Shown here piece by piece: positions 32,644 through 41,875 of a DNA stretch of 64,000 bases (within the stretch, counting starts at the first letter, position 1; each line of letters begins with the position of its first letter). The notes below the pieces were generated by a model. The model searched no databases and was not told the DNA's origin. It worked only from the letters and a program-made list of their open reading frames with translations. The position numbers and the translations under genes were made by a program. Source of the DNA: Rhodococcus spongiicola (GTDB lineage Bacteria; Actinomycetota; Actinomycetes; Mycobacteriales; Mycobacteriaceae); contig NZ_RKLN01000001.1 in assembly GCF_004011835.1 (NCBI RefSeq), forward strand, positions 1-64,000. The letters run 5' to 3'.

Positions 32644-33762
32644 CTACGGGCGCGGCTCGATGATCGCCGTGATCGCATCGATCTCGGCGCTGGGGATCGA
32701 GAAGTGTTCGGTGATCGCGACGGTGATGGTCTCGCGCCCACTGGTCATGTCGAGCAGGAATCGGGCGACGACGTCGGCACCCCACTCGCGGAACTCGAGG
32801 TCCCGGATGCCGCTGATCGGCCGGTACTGTTCGCCCGTTTCGAGCAGCGAACGGATCTCGTCGCCGGAATCGCCTGTACGCTTTCCGTTCTCGTAACGAT
32901 GACAATGTCGCGCGAGGCGGACCTTGCTCGCGTCGTGGGTGACGAGCGAGTCGATGTACTCTCGCGCCATCGCCACGCGCGGGCTGTCCTGCGGGGCCGC
33001 GTCGGTCAGGTCGGCGATGCCGGCCAGCATGGAAACTGCCAGGTCACGCCGACAGATCAGGAGGTCCGGCAGGTACGGGTGCTCCTCGTTGTAGCGCAGC
33101 GGGGTGCCGTCGATCCGCGAGCAGTGCAGACCCGCCGCGAGTGCCACCCCGACCGGGGCGGCCGAGTCCCACTCCCACTGTCCGCCGGCGTGCACATAGG
33201 CGTCGGCGTCACCGCGGACGACGGCCATCGCCTTCGCGCCGGCGGACCCCATGGGCGCGACGTCGCCGCCGACCCGCTGCGCGAGGGCGTCGACGAACGC
33301 CGGAGGCCTGCTGTCGCTGACCAGGATTCGAGGACGCGGCCGGTCCGATGCCACCGCCCGAGTGCGTCCGCTGACGTACACCTCGCCGAGCGCGGGCTGC
33401 GCGACAGCGGCGGCGGTGATGCCGCGGTCGCGTTCCCACAGCGCGACGTGCACGGCCCAGTCGACACGCCGGGCGAGACCGTACTCTCGGGAACCATCGA
33501 GCGGGTCGATGATCCACACGCGGCGGTTGTCCAGGCGTGCACGGTCGTCGGCGGACTCCTCGGACAGCACCGCGTCGCCGGGGCGGATGGCAGCCAGCCC
33601 CTCGAGCAGAAGGGTGTTGGCCGCCTTGTCACCGCGGCGGCCCAGTTCCTTCGCGGCGGCCTTGTCCAGCGGGGTCTCCCCCAGTTCACGGGACCGCAGC
33701 TCGAGTAGCAGGTTCCCCGCGCGGGCGGCGAGATCGGCGGCGAGTTCTGCGTCGGTGGTCAC
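32644..33762 (-). CDS. cysQ: CysQ-type PAP phosphatase fused to an NTF2-like domain
   Basis: Residues 1 to about 255 are an inositol monophosphatase-type 3'(2'),5'-bisphosphate nucleotidase, which removes PAP, the inhibitory product of sulfotransferases. Metal-site motifs are LSEESADD and [13 protein letters not shown] near residues 70-100, and [10 protein letters not shown] around 196-205. After the usual family end ([12 protein letters not shown]) the frame continues for about 105 residues, beginning [20 protein letters not shown], which resembles SnoaL/NTF2-like domains. Ordinary CysQ proteins are about 250-270 residues. Its start overlaps the cysN/C stop by 4 nt. The fused domain's role is unknown. 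Confidence 0.88.
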   Translation of the reverse strand: MTTDAELAADLAARAGNLLLELRSRELGETPLDKAAAKELGRRGDKAANTLLLEGLAAIRPGDAVLSEESADDRARLDNRRVWIIDPLDGSREYGLARRVDWAVHVALWERDRGITAAAVAQPALGEVYVSGRTRAVASDRPRPRILVSDSRPPAFVDALAQRVGGDVAPMGSAGAKAMAVVRGDADAYVHAGGQWEWDSAAPVGVALAAGLHCSRIDGTPLRYNEEHPYLPDLLICRRDLAVSMLAGIADLTDAAPQDSPRVAMAREYIDSLVTHDASKVRLARHCHRYENGKRTGDSGDEIRSLLETGEQYRPISGIRDLEFREWGADVVARFLLDMTSGRETITVAITEHFSIPSAEIDAITAIIEPRP

Positions 33763-35612
33763 AGCTCCAGATACTCCATGATCTTGGCTGCCTGCGCGAC
33801 GGGGTCGCCGTCCTCGGGCCGCAAAACGATCTCGGCGTTCCGGGGTACCTCGTACGGGTCATCGACACCGGTAAACCCGGTGATCTCCCCGGCACGGGCC
33901 TTGGTATACATGCCCTTGGGGTCCCGGGCCTCGCACTGCTCGATCGGGGTATCGACGAACACCTCGACGAACGGCAGGCCCGCCTCCCGGTGCAGACGGC
34001 GCACGCGTTCGCGGTCCTCTCGATACGGGCTGATGAGCGAGGCGACCGCGACGAGGCCGGCGTCCGCCAACAGTTGCGCCACGGCGCCGACACGCCGGAC
34101 GTTCTCCGCGCGATCGGCCGCACTGAACCCCAGGTCCGCGTTGAGCCCGTGTCGCAGGTTGTCGCCGTCGAGCCGGTAGGCCGGTACTCCCGCCGCGACC
34201 AGTCGCCGCTCCAATTCGACGGCGACGGTGGACTTTCCAGAAGCCGACAGGCCTGTGAGCCACACCGTCGCTCCACGCGTGGCGCGCTCGTCGCGGGACA
34301 GCGCGGCCGAGTGCCACACCACCTTCGATTCCTTGAGGGTGGGGCCGGTGATCATGCCGGCGGCAACGGTGTTGCCCGTGGTGTCGTCGACCAGAATGAA
34401 GCTGCCGGTGACACGGTTGCGCCGGTACGGGTCGAACAGCAGCGGCTGTTGGGTGCGCAGCTGAATACGTCCGATCTCGTTGAGATTCAACGACTGTGCG
34501 GACTCGTCGCGGTGCAGGGTATTGACGTCGAGGCGGTAGTCGAGCCGGACCACCCGTGCCTTGGTGGCCCTCGTGGTGTGCAGCACTGTGTAGCGCGCGT
34601 CCTCGCTCAGACTCGACTGCTCGGCAAGCCAGCAGATCATCGCGTCGACCTCTTGGCCGACGAGCGGTCGATTGTTAGGCCGGCACAGCGTGTCACCGCG
34701 TCCGACGTCGAGATCGTCGGCGAGTTGCAGGCACACCGCCGACGGTGCGAATGCCTCCCCGATCGGCTCGCCGCCCGGCCCCCAGATCGCGGAGATCGTC
34801 GAGGTGAACCCCGACGGCAGCGCGACGACCTCGTCACCGGGCTTGAAGACACCACTGGCGACGGTGCCCGCGTAGCCACGGAAATCGTGGAGGTCGGCGT
34901 CGGTCTGCTGCTGCGGGCGGACGACGTACTGGACCGGAAGCCGCGCATCGATGAGATTGCGATCGGAGGCGATGTGTACCTCCTCGAGGTGGTGCAGCAG
35001 CGACGACCCCTCGTACCAGGGCATGTTCTCGGTACGGCTGACGATGTTGTCGCCCTCGAGCGCCGACACCGGAATGAACGTCAGGTCGTGCACGTCCAGC
35101 TTGGTCGCGAACTGACCGAACTCGTCCTTGATCTGCTCGAAGCGTTCCTGCGACCAGTCGACGAGGTCCATCTTGTTGACACACAGCACGAGGTGTGGAA
35201 TCCCGAGGAGGGTGGACAGGAACGCGTGCCTCCGGGTCTGCTCGAGCACCCCCTTGCGGGCGTCGACCAGGATCAGCGCAAGATCCGCGGTGGAGGCGCC
35301 GGTGACCATGTTGCGCGTGTACTGCTCGTGGCCGGGGGTGTCGGCGATGATGAACTTCCGTTGCGGGGTCGCGAAGTAGCGGTGCGCCACGTCGATCGTG
35401 ATTCCCTGCTCCCGCTCGGCCCGGAGCCCGTCGGTGAGGAGCGCAAGATCGGTGTGCTCGGCTCCGCGTTCGCGGCTGCTGCGTTCGACGGCCTCGAGCT
35501 GGTCCTCGAAGATCGACTTCGAGTCGTACAGCAAGCGCCCGATCAGCGTGGACTTGCCGTCGTCGACGCTGCCCGCGGTCGCGACGCGGAGGAGTTGCCG
35601 GGTGTGCACCAT
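33759..35612 (-). CDS. cysN/cysC: Bifunctional sulfate adenylyltransferase subunit 1 / APS kinase
   Basis: This 617-residue fusion makes PAPS. The N-terminal about 430 residues are the CysN GTPase that drives ATP sulfurylase (G1 [11 protein letters not shown]3 DTPGHEQY, G4 NKMDL). The C-terminal about 185 residues are APS kinase CysC, with P-loop [12 protein letters not shown] at 35612 overlaps the cysD stop by one base (TGATG), and the family N-terminus begins there, so the longer frame is rejected. The same fusion is known in M. tuberculosis (Rv1286). Confidence 0.96.
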   Translation of the reverse strand: MVHTRQLLRVATAGSVDDGKSTLIGRLLYDSKSIFEDQLEAVERSSRERGAEHTDLALLTDGLRAEREQGITIDVAHRYFATPQRKFIIADTPGHEQYTRNMVTGASTADLALILVDARKGVLEQTRRHAFLSTLLGIPHLVLCVNKMDLVDWSQERFEQIKDEFGQFATKLDVHDLTFIPVSALEGDNIVSRTENMPWYEGSSLLHHLEEVHIASDRNLIDARLPVQYVVRPQQQTDADLHDFRGYAGTVASGVFKPGDEVVALPSGFTSTISAIWGPGGEPIGEAFAPSAVCLQLADDLDVGRGDTLCRPNNRPLVGQEVDAMICWLAEQSSLSEDARYTVLHTTRATKARVVRLDYRLDVNTLHRDESAQSLNLNEIGRIQLRTQQPLLFDPYRRNRVTGSFILVDDTTGNTVAAGMITGPTLKESKVVWHSAALSRDERATRGATVWLTGLSASGKSTVAVELERRLVAAGVPAYRLDGDNLRHGLNADLGFSAADRAENVRRVGAVAQLLADAGLVAVASLISPYREDRERVRRLHREAGLPFVEVFVDTPIEQCEARDPKGMYTKARAGEITGFTGVDDPYEVPRNAEIVLRPEDGDPVAQAAKIMEYLEL

Positions 35613-36538
35613 CAGAAGTACCCCTCCTTCTTGCGGTCTTCCATGCCGGCCTCGGAGATCCGGTCGTCCGCGCGGGTCGCGCCGCGCTCGGTGATGCGGC
35701 TGGCCGCGACCTCGGTCACGACCTGCGCAGGGGTGGAGGCCGACGACTCGACACAGCCCGTGCACGTCGCGTCTCCGACAGTGCGGAAACGGACGAGCTC
35801 GTCGCGCGGTTCCTCACCCGGTAGCAGCGTCAGGAACCTCGTGTGCGCCAGTAGCATTCCGTCGCGTTCTACGACCGGGCGGCGGTGTGCGTAATAGATC
35901 GGCGGCAGGTCGATGTCCTCCTCGAGGATGTACTGCCAGATGTCGAGTTCGGTCCAGTTCGACAGCGGGAACACTCGGATGTGCTCCCCCTTGCGATGCC
36001 GGCCGTTGTAGAGATTCCACAGTTCGGGGCGCTGCGCGCGGGGGTCCCACTGACCGAACTCGTCACGGAAACTGAAGACCCGCTCCTTTGCGCGAGCCTT
36101 CTCCTCGTCGCGACGGGCTCCGCCGAACACGGCGTCGAACCGATTTTCACGGATTCCACGGAGCAGCGCATGGGTCTGCAGACGGTTGCGACTCGCTCGT
36201 GGTCCGGTCTCGTCGACCACGCGTCCGGCGGCGATGTCGTCCTCGACGCTCGCCACGACCAGCCGCAGGCCGAGGCGCCCCACGGTCCGGTCGCGAAACT
36301 CGATCACCTCGTCGAAGTTGTGTCCCGTGTCGACGTGCATCACTGGGAACGGCAGCGGTGCCGGCCAGAAGGCCTTCGCCGCGACGTGCAGCATCACCAC
36401 CGAATCCTTGCCGCCCGAGAACAGCAGGACGGGGCGCTCGAAGGTCGCAGCGACCTCTCGGAAGATGTGGACCGCCTCGGCCTCGAGTGCCTGCAGATGG
36501 GACAACTCGTAGCCCGGCGGGGATGTCAACGGGGTCAC
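35612..36538 (-). CDS. cysD: Sulfate adenylyltransferase subunit 2
   Basis: This is the catalytic ATP sulfurylase subunit of the PP-loop family, about 308 residues. The pyrophosphate loop is LLFSGGKDSVVML (about residues 33-45). It forms APS from sulfate and ATP together with CysN. GTG at 36538 is chosen because GAGGAG lies 7 nt upstream; the frame could begin 17 codons earlier, but that would read through the palindromic operator at 36560-36579. It is the first gene of the cysD-cysNC-cysQ operon. Confidence 0.94.
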   Translation of the reverse strand: MTPLTSPPGYELSHLQALEAEAVHIFREVAATFERPVLLFSGGKDSVVMLHVAAKAFWPAPLPFPVMHVDTGHNFDEVIEFRDRTVGRLGLRLVVASVEDDIAAGRVVDETGPRASRNRLQTHALLRGIRENRFDAVFGGARRDEEKARAKERVFSFRDEFGQWDPRAQRPELWNLYNGRHRKGEHIRVFPLSNWTELDIWQYILEEDIDLPPIYYAHRRPVVERDGMLLAHTRFLTLLPGEEPRDELVRFRTVGDATCTGCVESSASTPAQVVTEVAASRITERGATRADDRISEAGMEDRKKEGYF

Positions 36539-36559
36539 TCGCGGCTCCTCGCGGATATG

Positions 36560-36579
36560 CCGGTACATTTTTGTACCGG
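36560..36579. promoter_or_regulatory. Palindromic operator of cysD (GGTACA-N4-TGTACC)
   Basis: CCGGTACA-TTTT-TGTACCGG is a perfect 8-bp inverted repeat ending 21 nt before the cysD start codon. The core GGTACA-N4-TGTACC recurs, with identical spacing, before the divergent DUF1214-SDR-sulfotransferase operon (37674-37691) and at no other non-coding place I found in this window. The neighbouring IclR protein is the obvious candidate to bind it. Confidence 0.7.
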
Positions 36580-36606
36580 TCCGGTTCACAGACCAGCTAT
36601 GGGCCG

Positions 36607-36636
36607 AGAATAGAGCCGGGTCCTCCCTCCGGTCAA
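36607..36636 (-). promoter_or_regulatory. cysD: cysD operon promoter
   Basis: On the minus strand TTGACC (36631-36636), an 18-nt spacer and TATTCT (36607-36612) form a promoter. Transcription would start near 36600, which places the palindrome at about +20 to +40, a position suited to roadblock repression. Confidence 0.5.
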
Positions 36637-36684
36637 TGGGCTACCTGTCGGGTCTGCTGCCGTGCGGGCTGGGCACCGTTCGGT

Positions 36685-37620
36685 CTAGTAGCGGACGGGC
36701 CGTCGCCCTCCGACCTCCGCGGTCACCGCATCCGCGGCCGCCACGAGCGCCTCACCGCGCCGGGCGATCTCGGTGCCGCTGATCGATGAGCCGACGTCGA
36801 GTGTCAGCACCAGCGATTGATGACCGTCGGCGTCGTAGCACGGGGCGGCGATCAGGCTCACCGGGTACTCGACATCGGCCTCCGTCTCACTGCCGAGGTA
36901 GACGCGGTCGCCTAGGCTCGAGACCATCTCGCCGATCAGTTCGCGTAGTTCCTCCGGCAGCTCCCGCCCGGCGACTCCTGCCATGAGAGAGAAGAGCTTG
37001 CGCCCGACAGGCGTGAGCCGCTCGACGAGGTACCCGACGCGGCGGCAATCGTCGACGACGCGCCCGAGCAGTTCCCGATCGAGCACGACCGGTAGGGCCG
37101 GCTCGCGGCGCAACCACGCCTCGAGGTCGTCGTCGCCGTCCCAGATCACGTACATCAGCCCCACCGGTGGAGCGAACGGGTACGCCTGCCCGACGCGGGC
37201 CGTGGTGCGACCCACCCTCATCCCTTGCGGGGCAACGGTCTCGAGAATCATGACCTGGTCACCCACGACCGCCGACGCTGTGCAGACCGCGTCGAACTCG
37301 GCCGCGAGCCGATCTAGTTGGCCGCGGGCGATCGGCCCGACGGCGAACCCGCGCTGCGCGGCCCGACCCGCCGCGATGAGCGCGGGCCCGAGTCCGTAGG
37401 TCTTCGAGGCCGGGTCTCGGGTGAGGTATCCGCCGGACACCAACTCGGACAGGATGCCCAGACAGGTCGGCTTGCTGATCGACAGTGCCCGCGCCAGTTC
37501 CGACAGTCCGAACCGTTGGACCTCACGCGCGACGAGGAAGTCGAGGACCTGCACCACTCGCTCGGTCGGCGGAGATCGACGCCCGCTCGGCTCAGCAGGC
37601 TCGGCAACCCCTGAAGTCAT
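36685..37620 (-). CDS. IclR-family transcriptional regulator
   Basis: This 311-residue protein has an N-terminal winged helix-turn-helix (about residues 12-75; GLSELARALSISKPTCLGIL is the recognition region) and a C-terminal GAF-like effector domain (about residues 90-300). ATG at 37620 has AAGGAG 6 nt upstream; 17 further in-frame codons are rejected. It lies between cysD and the divergent sulfotransferase operon, with the shared palindrome on both flanks. It probably controls both and possibly itself. The effector is unknown. Confidence 0.9.
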   Translation of the reverse strand: MTSGVAEPAEPSGRRSPPTERVVQVLDFLVAREVQRFGLSELARALSISKPTCLGILSELVSGGYLTRDPASKTYGLGPALIAAGRAAQRGFAVGPIARGQLDRLAAEFDAVCTASAVVGDQVMILETVAPQGMRVGRTTARVGQAYPFAPPVGLMYVIWDGDDDLEAWLRREPALPVVLDRELLGRVVDDCRRVGYLVERLTPVGRKLFSLMAGVAGRELPEELRELIGEMVSSLGDRVYLGSETEADVEYPVSLIAAPCYDADGHQSLVLTLDVGSSISGTEIARRGEALVAAADAVTAEVGGRRPVRY

Positions 37621-37691
37621 TGACCACTCCTTGAAACACGTTCTATCGTCGGACAACACCAGATCTACCACTCAGGTACATATTTGTACCT
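37620..37691 (+). promoter_or_regulatory. Promoter and operator of the sulfotransferase operon
   Basis: AGGTACA-TATT-TGTACCT (37674-37691) matches the cysD operator core exactly and ends 20 nt before the GTG start. Upstream, TTGACC (37620-37625) and a weaker -10 around 37642-37648 (CTATC) give a start near 37655, so the palindrome again falls at about +20. The geometry is the same as at cysD. Confidence 0.55.
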
Positions 37692-37711
37692 CTGGACCGA
37701 AGGAGCAAGGT

Positions 37712-38878
37712 GTGCTGACGGATCCACTCGCCGAGGCCATCGCCGAGGCCGAGACCCTCGTCAAAGAGGCCCCCCACATCCGGTCGGAGCAGGATCTCCT
37801 CGAGGGAATGCAGTACCTCGCGGGCGGCATTCTCGCGACCGTCCACGCGGCCTGGGCTACAGAGAAGACCCATCCGAGCTTCATCCAGGGCACCGGCCCG
37901 TTCATGAAGATGGGCCTCGACAACCCCGACACCCTGTACTTCGGCGCACGGATCAACGACGACGCGGAGTACATCGTGACCGGCACCCGGGGCACCACGG
38001 CCGACCTGAGCTTCCAGGTACTCAGCGGCAACTACACGAACGCGAACGTGCCCGGCAGCGAGATCGCCTTCGACGACCGGGAACTCCACATCGAGGACGA
38101 CGGCACGTTCGTCGCGACGTTCGGCCCCGGGCCGGCGGAGGGACGCCGGAACCACTTCACGCTCGCGCCGGGGTCGAGCCAACTCGTGGTTCGCGAGGTC
38201 TACAGCGACTGGAGCCAGAAACGCGGCACCATCCGGATCGAGCGTGCCGACAGGATCGGCATCCCGGTGCCACCGCTCACGCAGGAGGAGACGGAGAAGC
38301 GATTCGCCCGAGCCGGCAAGGCGCTGGTCAGTCGCGTGAAGACGTGGCTGCAGTTCCCGCGGTGGTTCTACGACAACCTGCCGGTCAACACGATGACCGC
38401 GCCGCGGCTGACCCCGGGCGGCCTGGCGACGCAGTACTCGTCCGTGGGCCACTACGACCTCGCCGACGACGAGGCGATGATCATCACCGTCCCGAAATCC
38501 GATGCGCCGTATCAGGGTTTCCAACTCGGCAGCCTGTGGTACATCTCGCTCGACTACATCAACCACCAGACGTCGCTGAACAACGCGCAGGCTCAGGTCG
38601 ATCCCGACGGGATGATCCGGATGGTCCTCAGCGAGCGGAACCCGGGCGTCACCAACTGGCTCGAAGCGCTCGGCCACCCGCGTGGTTACCTGCAGTTCCG
38701 GTGGCAGCGGACGTCCCGCGAATTCACCCCGGAGGACGGCCCGCGCGTCGAGGTGGTGAAGTTCGACGAGATCCCCGGGAAACTCCCGTTCCACGAACAC
38801 AACAAGATCACGCCGGAGGACTTCGCTGCCCGCATCGCGCAGCGCCAGGCCGCCGTCGCCGACCGGATGATGGGGTAG
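37712..38878 (+). CDS. DUF1214-like protein, first gene of a sulfotransferase operon
   Basis: This 388-residue protein appears soluble, without signal peptide or membrane helix. The C-terminal half, with aromatic-rich strands around YQGFQLGSLWYISLDYIN (about residues 270-287), resembles the DUF1214 fold. By length and neighbours it corresponds to M. tuberculosis Rv3531c in the cholesterol-catabolism region. GTG at 37712 has AAGGAG 6 nt upstream. The 4-bp gap to the SDR gene implies an operon. The biochemical role is unknown. Confidence 0.82.
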   Translation: MLTDPLAEAIAEAETLVKEAPHIRSEQDLLEGMQYLAGGILATVHAAWATEKTHPSFIQGTGPFMKMGLDNPDTLYFGARINDDAEYIVTGTRGTTADLSFQVLSGNYTNANVPGSEIAFDDRELHIEDDGTFVATFGPGPAEGRRNHFTLAPGSSQLVVREVYSDWSQKRGTIRIERADRIGIPVPPLTQEETEKRFARAGKALVSRVKTWLQFPRWFYDNLPVNTMTAPRLTPGGLATQYSSVGHYDLADDEAMIITVPKSDAPYQGFQLGSLWYISLDYINHQTSLNNAQAQVDPDGMIRMVLSERNPGVTNWLEALGHPRGYLQFRWQRTSREFTPEDGPRVEVVKFDEIPGKLPFHEHNKITPEDFAARIAQRQAAVADRMMG

Positions 38879-38882
38879 AGCC

Positions 38883-39665
38883 ATGACAAACCTGCTGCAG
38901 GACAAGGTGATCGTCGTCTCGGGCGTAGGTCCGGCGCTCGGCCGGACCCTGGCGCTGCGCTGCGCTGAGGCGGGCGCCGACCTGGTGCTGGCGGCACGCA
39001 CCCAGGCCCGCCTGGACGAGGTCGCCAAGGAGGTCACCGACCTGGGCCGGCGCGCGGTGACGGTGTCGACCGACATCACCGACGATGCCTCGGCCGCGCA
39101 TCTGCTGGCCGCCACCACGGACGCCTACGGCCGGGTCGACGGGCTGATCAACAACGCGTTCACGGTGCCATCCATGAAGCCGTTCGCCCGCACCGACTTC
39201 CAGCACATCCGGGACGCGATCGAGCTGACCGTGCTCGGGGCGCTGCGGCTGACCCAACTGTTCACCCCGGTCCTCGCGGAATCCAAGGGTGCGGTGGTGA
39301 ACGTCAACTCGATGGTGCTGCGGCACTCCCAGGAACGCTACGGCAGCTACAAACTGGCCAAGTCGGCCCTGCTCGCGATGTCGCAGTCCCTGGCCACCGA
39401 ACTCGGGCCGCAGGGCATCCGCGTCAACTCCGTTGCTCCCGGATACATCTGGGGTGAGACGTTGAAGAAGTACTTCGAGCACCAGGCGGAGAAGTACGGC
39501 ATCACCGTCGAACAGATCTACGAGCACACCGCCGCGAACAGCGACCTGAAGCGACTGCCGACCACCGAGGAGATCGCCGACGCAGTGATCTTCCTCGCCT
39601 CGCCGATGGCGAGCGCGATCACCGGCCAGTGCCTCGATGTCAACTGCGGCGAGTTCCACCACTAG
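38883..39665 (+). CDS. Short-chain dehydrogenase/reductase (SDR)
   Basis: This 260-residue NAD(P)-dependent oxidoreductase has cofactor motif SGVGPALGR (residues 13-21), an NNAF segment in place of NNAG, catalytic Ser in VNSMVLRH, and YGSYK (Tyr and Lys of the active site, about 155-159). It is the middle gene of the DUF1214-SDR-sulfotransferase operon and matches Rv3530c in length and order. It likely acts on the same hydroxy or keto substrate that is sulfated, which is inference. Confidence 0.92.
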   Translation: MTNLLQDKVIVVSGVGPALGRTLALRCAEAGADLVLAARTQARLDEVAKEVTDLGRRAVTVSTDITDDASAAHLLAATTDAYGRVDGLINNAFTVPSMKPFARTDFQHIRDAIELTVLGALRLTQLFTPVLAESKGAVVNVNSMVLRHSQERYGSYKLAKSALLAMSQSLATELGPQGIRVNSVAPGYIWGETLKKYFEHQAEKYGITVEQIYEHTAANSDLKRLPTTEEIADAVIFLASPMASAITGQCLDVNCGEFHH

Positions 39666-39686
39666 AGCGAGGAGCAAAGGGCCACC

Positions 39687-40850
39687 ATGACCGAAAGCAC
39701 CAGTTCCGATCGCACGACGGTCGGCACCATCGAGGACCTGCACGCGTCCGCTACCCGGATGACCGGGCTCACCGACTTCGGAGTCGACGACTACACCGAG
39801 GCGCTCGGAGTCCTGCTCGAATCCTACGCACGGGACGAGGATCTGACCCCGTTCGGCAGCAAGATCTCCCGGGTCTTCCTGCGCGGCGCCCTCGTCGCCC
39901 GTCTCCTCAGCGAGTCTGCTTGGGCGCAGTTTCCCGAGCACGCCGACGTGCGCATCGAGCGACCGATCTTCGTCACGGGCCTGCCCCGGACCGGCACGAC
40001 CGCCCTGCACCGTTTGCTCACGGTGGACCCGGCGCACCAGGGCCTCGAGATGTGGCTGACGGAGATGCCGCAGCCGCGCCCACCCCGGGACACGTGGGAA
40101 TCCAACCCGGTATTCCAGGCACTCGAACAGCAGTTCAGCCAACATCACGTGGAGCATCCCGAGTTCATGGGCGTGCACTACATGTCCGCCGGCGAGGTCG
40201 AGGAGTGCTGGCAACTGCTGCGGCAGACGTTCAAGTCGCTGTCTTACGAGTGCCTCGCAAACCTGCCCACGTACTCGAAGTGGCTCGAAGGGCAGGACTG
40301 GACGAACGCGTACGCGCGGCACAAGAAGAACCTCCAGCTGATCGGCCTGCACGATCAGAACCAGCGCTGGGTGCTCAAGAACCCGAGCCACCTGTTCGCG
40401 CTGGACGAATTGATGTCGGTGTATCCCGACGCACTGGTCGTCCAGACCCATCGCCCGCCACGGACGATCGTGCCGTCGATGTGCAGCCTCACCGAACAGG
40501 CCACCGAGGGGTGGTCGAACAAATTCCGTGGCGAGGTGATCGGCCGCAGCCAACTCGACCTGTGGGCGCGCGGTCTCGAAACCTTCACGTCCGCGCGGAC
40601 CAAGTACGACCCCGCCCAGTTCGTCGATGTCGACTACAGCGACTTCGTCGCGGACCCGCTGGGCACCGTCGAGGGGATTTACTCGCACTTCTCGATCCCC
40701 CTGTCGGAGCAGGCACACAGCGCGATGGAGGACATGCATGCCGAGAGTCGCTCCGGCAACCGCAAACCGGCCCATCGCTACACGCTCGAGGACTACGGGC
40801 TGACCCCAGAAGAGGTCGACGAACGGTTCGGGGACTACGCCGGCGCGTGA
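39687..40850 (+). CDS. PAPS-dependent sulfotransferase
   Basis: This 387-residue protein is of the PF13469-type sulfotransferase family. The 5'-phosphosulfate loop is FVTGLPRTGTTALHRLL (residues 95-111). The 3'-phosphate site is RPPRTIVPSMCSL (about 254-266). No signal peptide is present, so it acts in the cytoplasm on a small molecule or lipid. It corresponds to M. tuberculosis Rv3529c. PAPS would come from the adjacent cysD-cysNC operon, and its product PAP would be removed by CysQ. A GGAGCAAAGGG tract precedes the ATG. Substrate unknown. Confidence 0.9.
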   Translation: MTESTSSDRTTVGTIEDLHASATRMTGLTDFGVDDYTEALGVLLESYARDEDLTPFGSKISRVFLRGALVARLLSESAWAQFPEHADVRIERPIFVTGLPRTGTTALHRLLTVDPAHQGLEMWLTEMPQPRPPRDTWESNPVFQALEQQFSQHHVEHPEFMGVHYMSAGEVEECWQLLRQTFKSLSYECLANLPTYSKWLEGQDWTNAYARHKKNLQLIGLHDQNQRWVLKNPSHLFALDELMSVYPDALVVQTHRPPRTIVPSMCSLTEQATEGWSNKFRGEVIGRSQLDLWARGLETFTSARTKYDPAQFVDVDYSDFVADPLGTVEGIYSHFSIPLSEQAHSAMEDMHAESRSGNRKPAHRYTLEDYGLTPEEVDERFGDYAGA

Positions 40851-40853
40851 CGC

Positions 40854-41693
40854 CTACCGGAGGTGAGCGCCCAGTAGGGCGTCGAGGGCCTTGGGCGCTT
40901 CCTCCGGGATCCAGTGACTGACCCCGGGCAGGACCTCGAACATGTAGGGGCCGTCCACGTACCGGCCGGCAAGCCGTGCGCCGGCTTCGCCGAGCATCGC
41001 GTCCGCGTCGCTCCACACATACAGGGTGGGCACGCGGACGCGGTTCGGAAGGGAGTGAGGTGCGGTCATCATCAACGCGCGGTACCAGTTCAGCCCACCA
41101 CGGGCGCGGCTCCGGTCCCGCATCGCACCGAGGTCGCGATCAGCGGCGGCGTCGCTCATTCCGCTGGCGATCAGGTACCGCCGGACGGATCCGCTTGCCG
41201 CGAGAAGCTTCTCGGGAATCACCGGCAGCTGGAAGGCGAGGATGTACCACGACATTCGGATCTGCCGGCTGGTGAGCAAGGCCCGTACGAAGGCCGTGGG
41301 GTGCGGCACCGAGAGCGCGGTGAGTGTCCGCACGAGATCGGGTCGCCGTGCGCCGAGCCACCACGCGACCGCCGCTCCCCAATCGTGGCCGATCACGTGC
41401 ACCGGTCCGCGCCCTATCCGGTCGATCAGCGCCACTACGTCCGCGACCAACTCCGATGACCGGTACGCCCACCGGGAGCGCGGCCGTGCGCCCGCCGAGC
41501 ATCCTCGTTGGTCGACCGCGAAGGTACGAAATCCCCGGGCGTGCAGAAGCGGAGCAACGCGGCTCCAGCAGCGGGAGTCCTGCGGAAATCCATGCAGCAG
41601 GACGACCGGAGCGCCATCAGCGGGTCCCTCGTCGCGCACGTCGAACGTCAAACCGTTCCGGGTGTACGAGGTGATCCGATCGTCGAGGTCCAT
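40854..41693 (-). CDS. Alpha/beta hydrolase, epoxide hydrolase-like
   Basis: This 279-residue enzyme has oxyanion motif LLHGFPQ (residues 33-39), nucleophile Asp in GHDWGAAVAWW (about 101-111) and catalytic His in GVSHWIPEEAP near the C-terminus. An Asp nucleophile with HGFP fits epoxide hydrolases or haloalkane dehalogenases. It is convergent with the sulfotransferase gene, with only 3 bp between stop codons. Substrate unknown. Confidence 0.88.
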   Translation of the reverse strand: MDLDDRITSYTRNGLTFDVRDEGPADGAPVVLLHGFPQDSRCWSRVAPLLHARGFRTFAVDQRGCSAGARPRSRWAYRSSELVADVVALIDRIGRGPVHVIGHDWGAAVAWWLGARRPDLVRTLTALSVPHPTAFVRALLTSRQIRMSWYILAFQLPVIPEKLLAASGSVRRYLIASGMSDAAADRDLGAMRDRSRARGGLNWYRALMMTAPHSLPNRVRVPTLYVWSDADAMLGEAGARLAGRYVDGPYMFEVLPGVSHWIPEEAPKALDALLGAHLR

Positions 41694-41790
41694 TCGATCT
41701 CCTGCCCGTTGCGAGACAACGTCACGCTAGGAATCGACACAGCGGGTCAGCCTCCGGGCGCCGGGATAGACCCATACCAAATCGACACAG

Positions 41791-41819
41791 TTCAGACAAA
41801 CCACTCGGTTACTGATAAC
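41791..41819 (+). promoter_or_regulatory. Putative promoter of the small ORF
   Basis: TTCAGA (41791-41796), a 17-nt spacer and GATAAC (41814-41819) lie 57 nt before the 32-codon ORF, in the gap after the divergent hydrolase gene. Confidence 0.35.
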
Positions 41820-41875
41820 TTCTACCGCGAGTGGCGTCACGCCACCAACACAAAAGCATCTCAAAGGAGTGACGA

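Noticed and set aside
33537-35894. A 785-codon plus-strand open frame opposite cysN/C and cysQ
   Set aside because: It is a shadow frame over clearly conserved genes.
38808-40775. A 655-codon minus-strand open frame opposite the SDR and sulfotransferase genes
   Set aside because: It lies antisense to two conserved enzymes, and its R/V/L/G-rich product has no recognisable domain.
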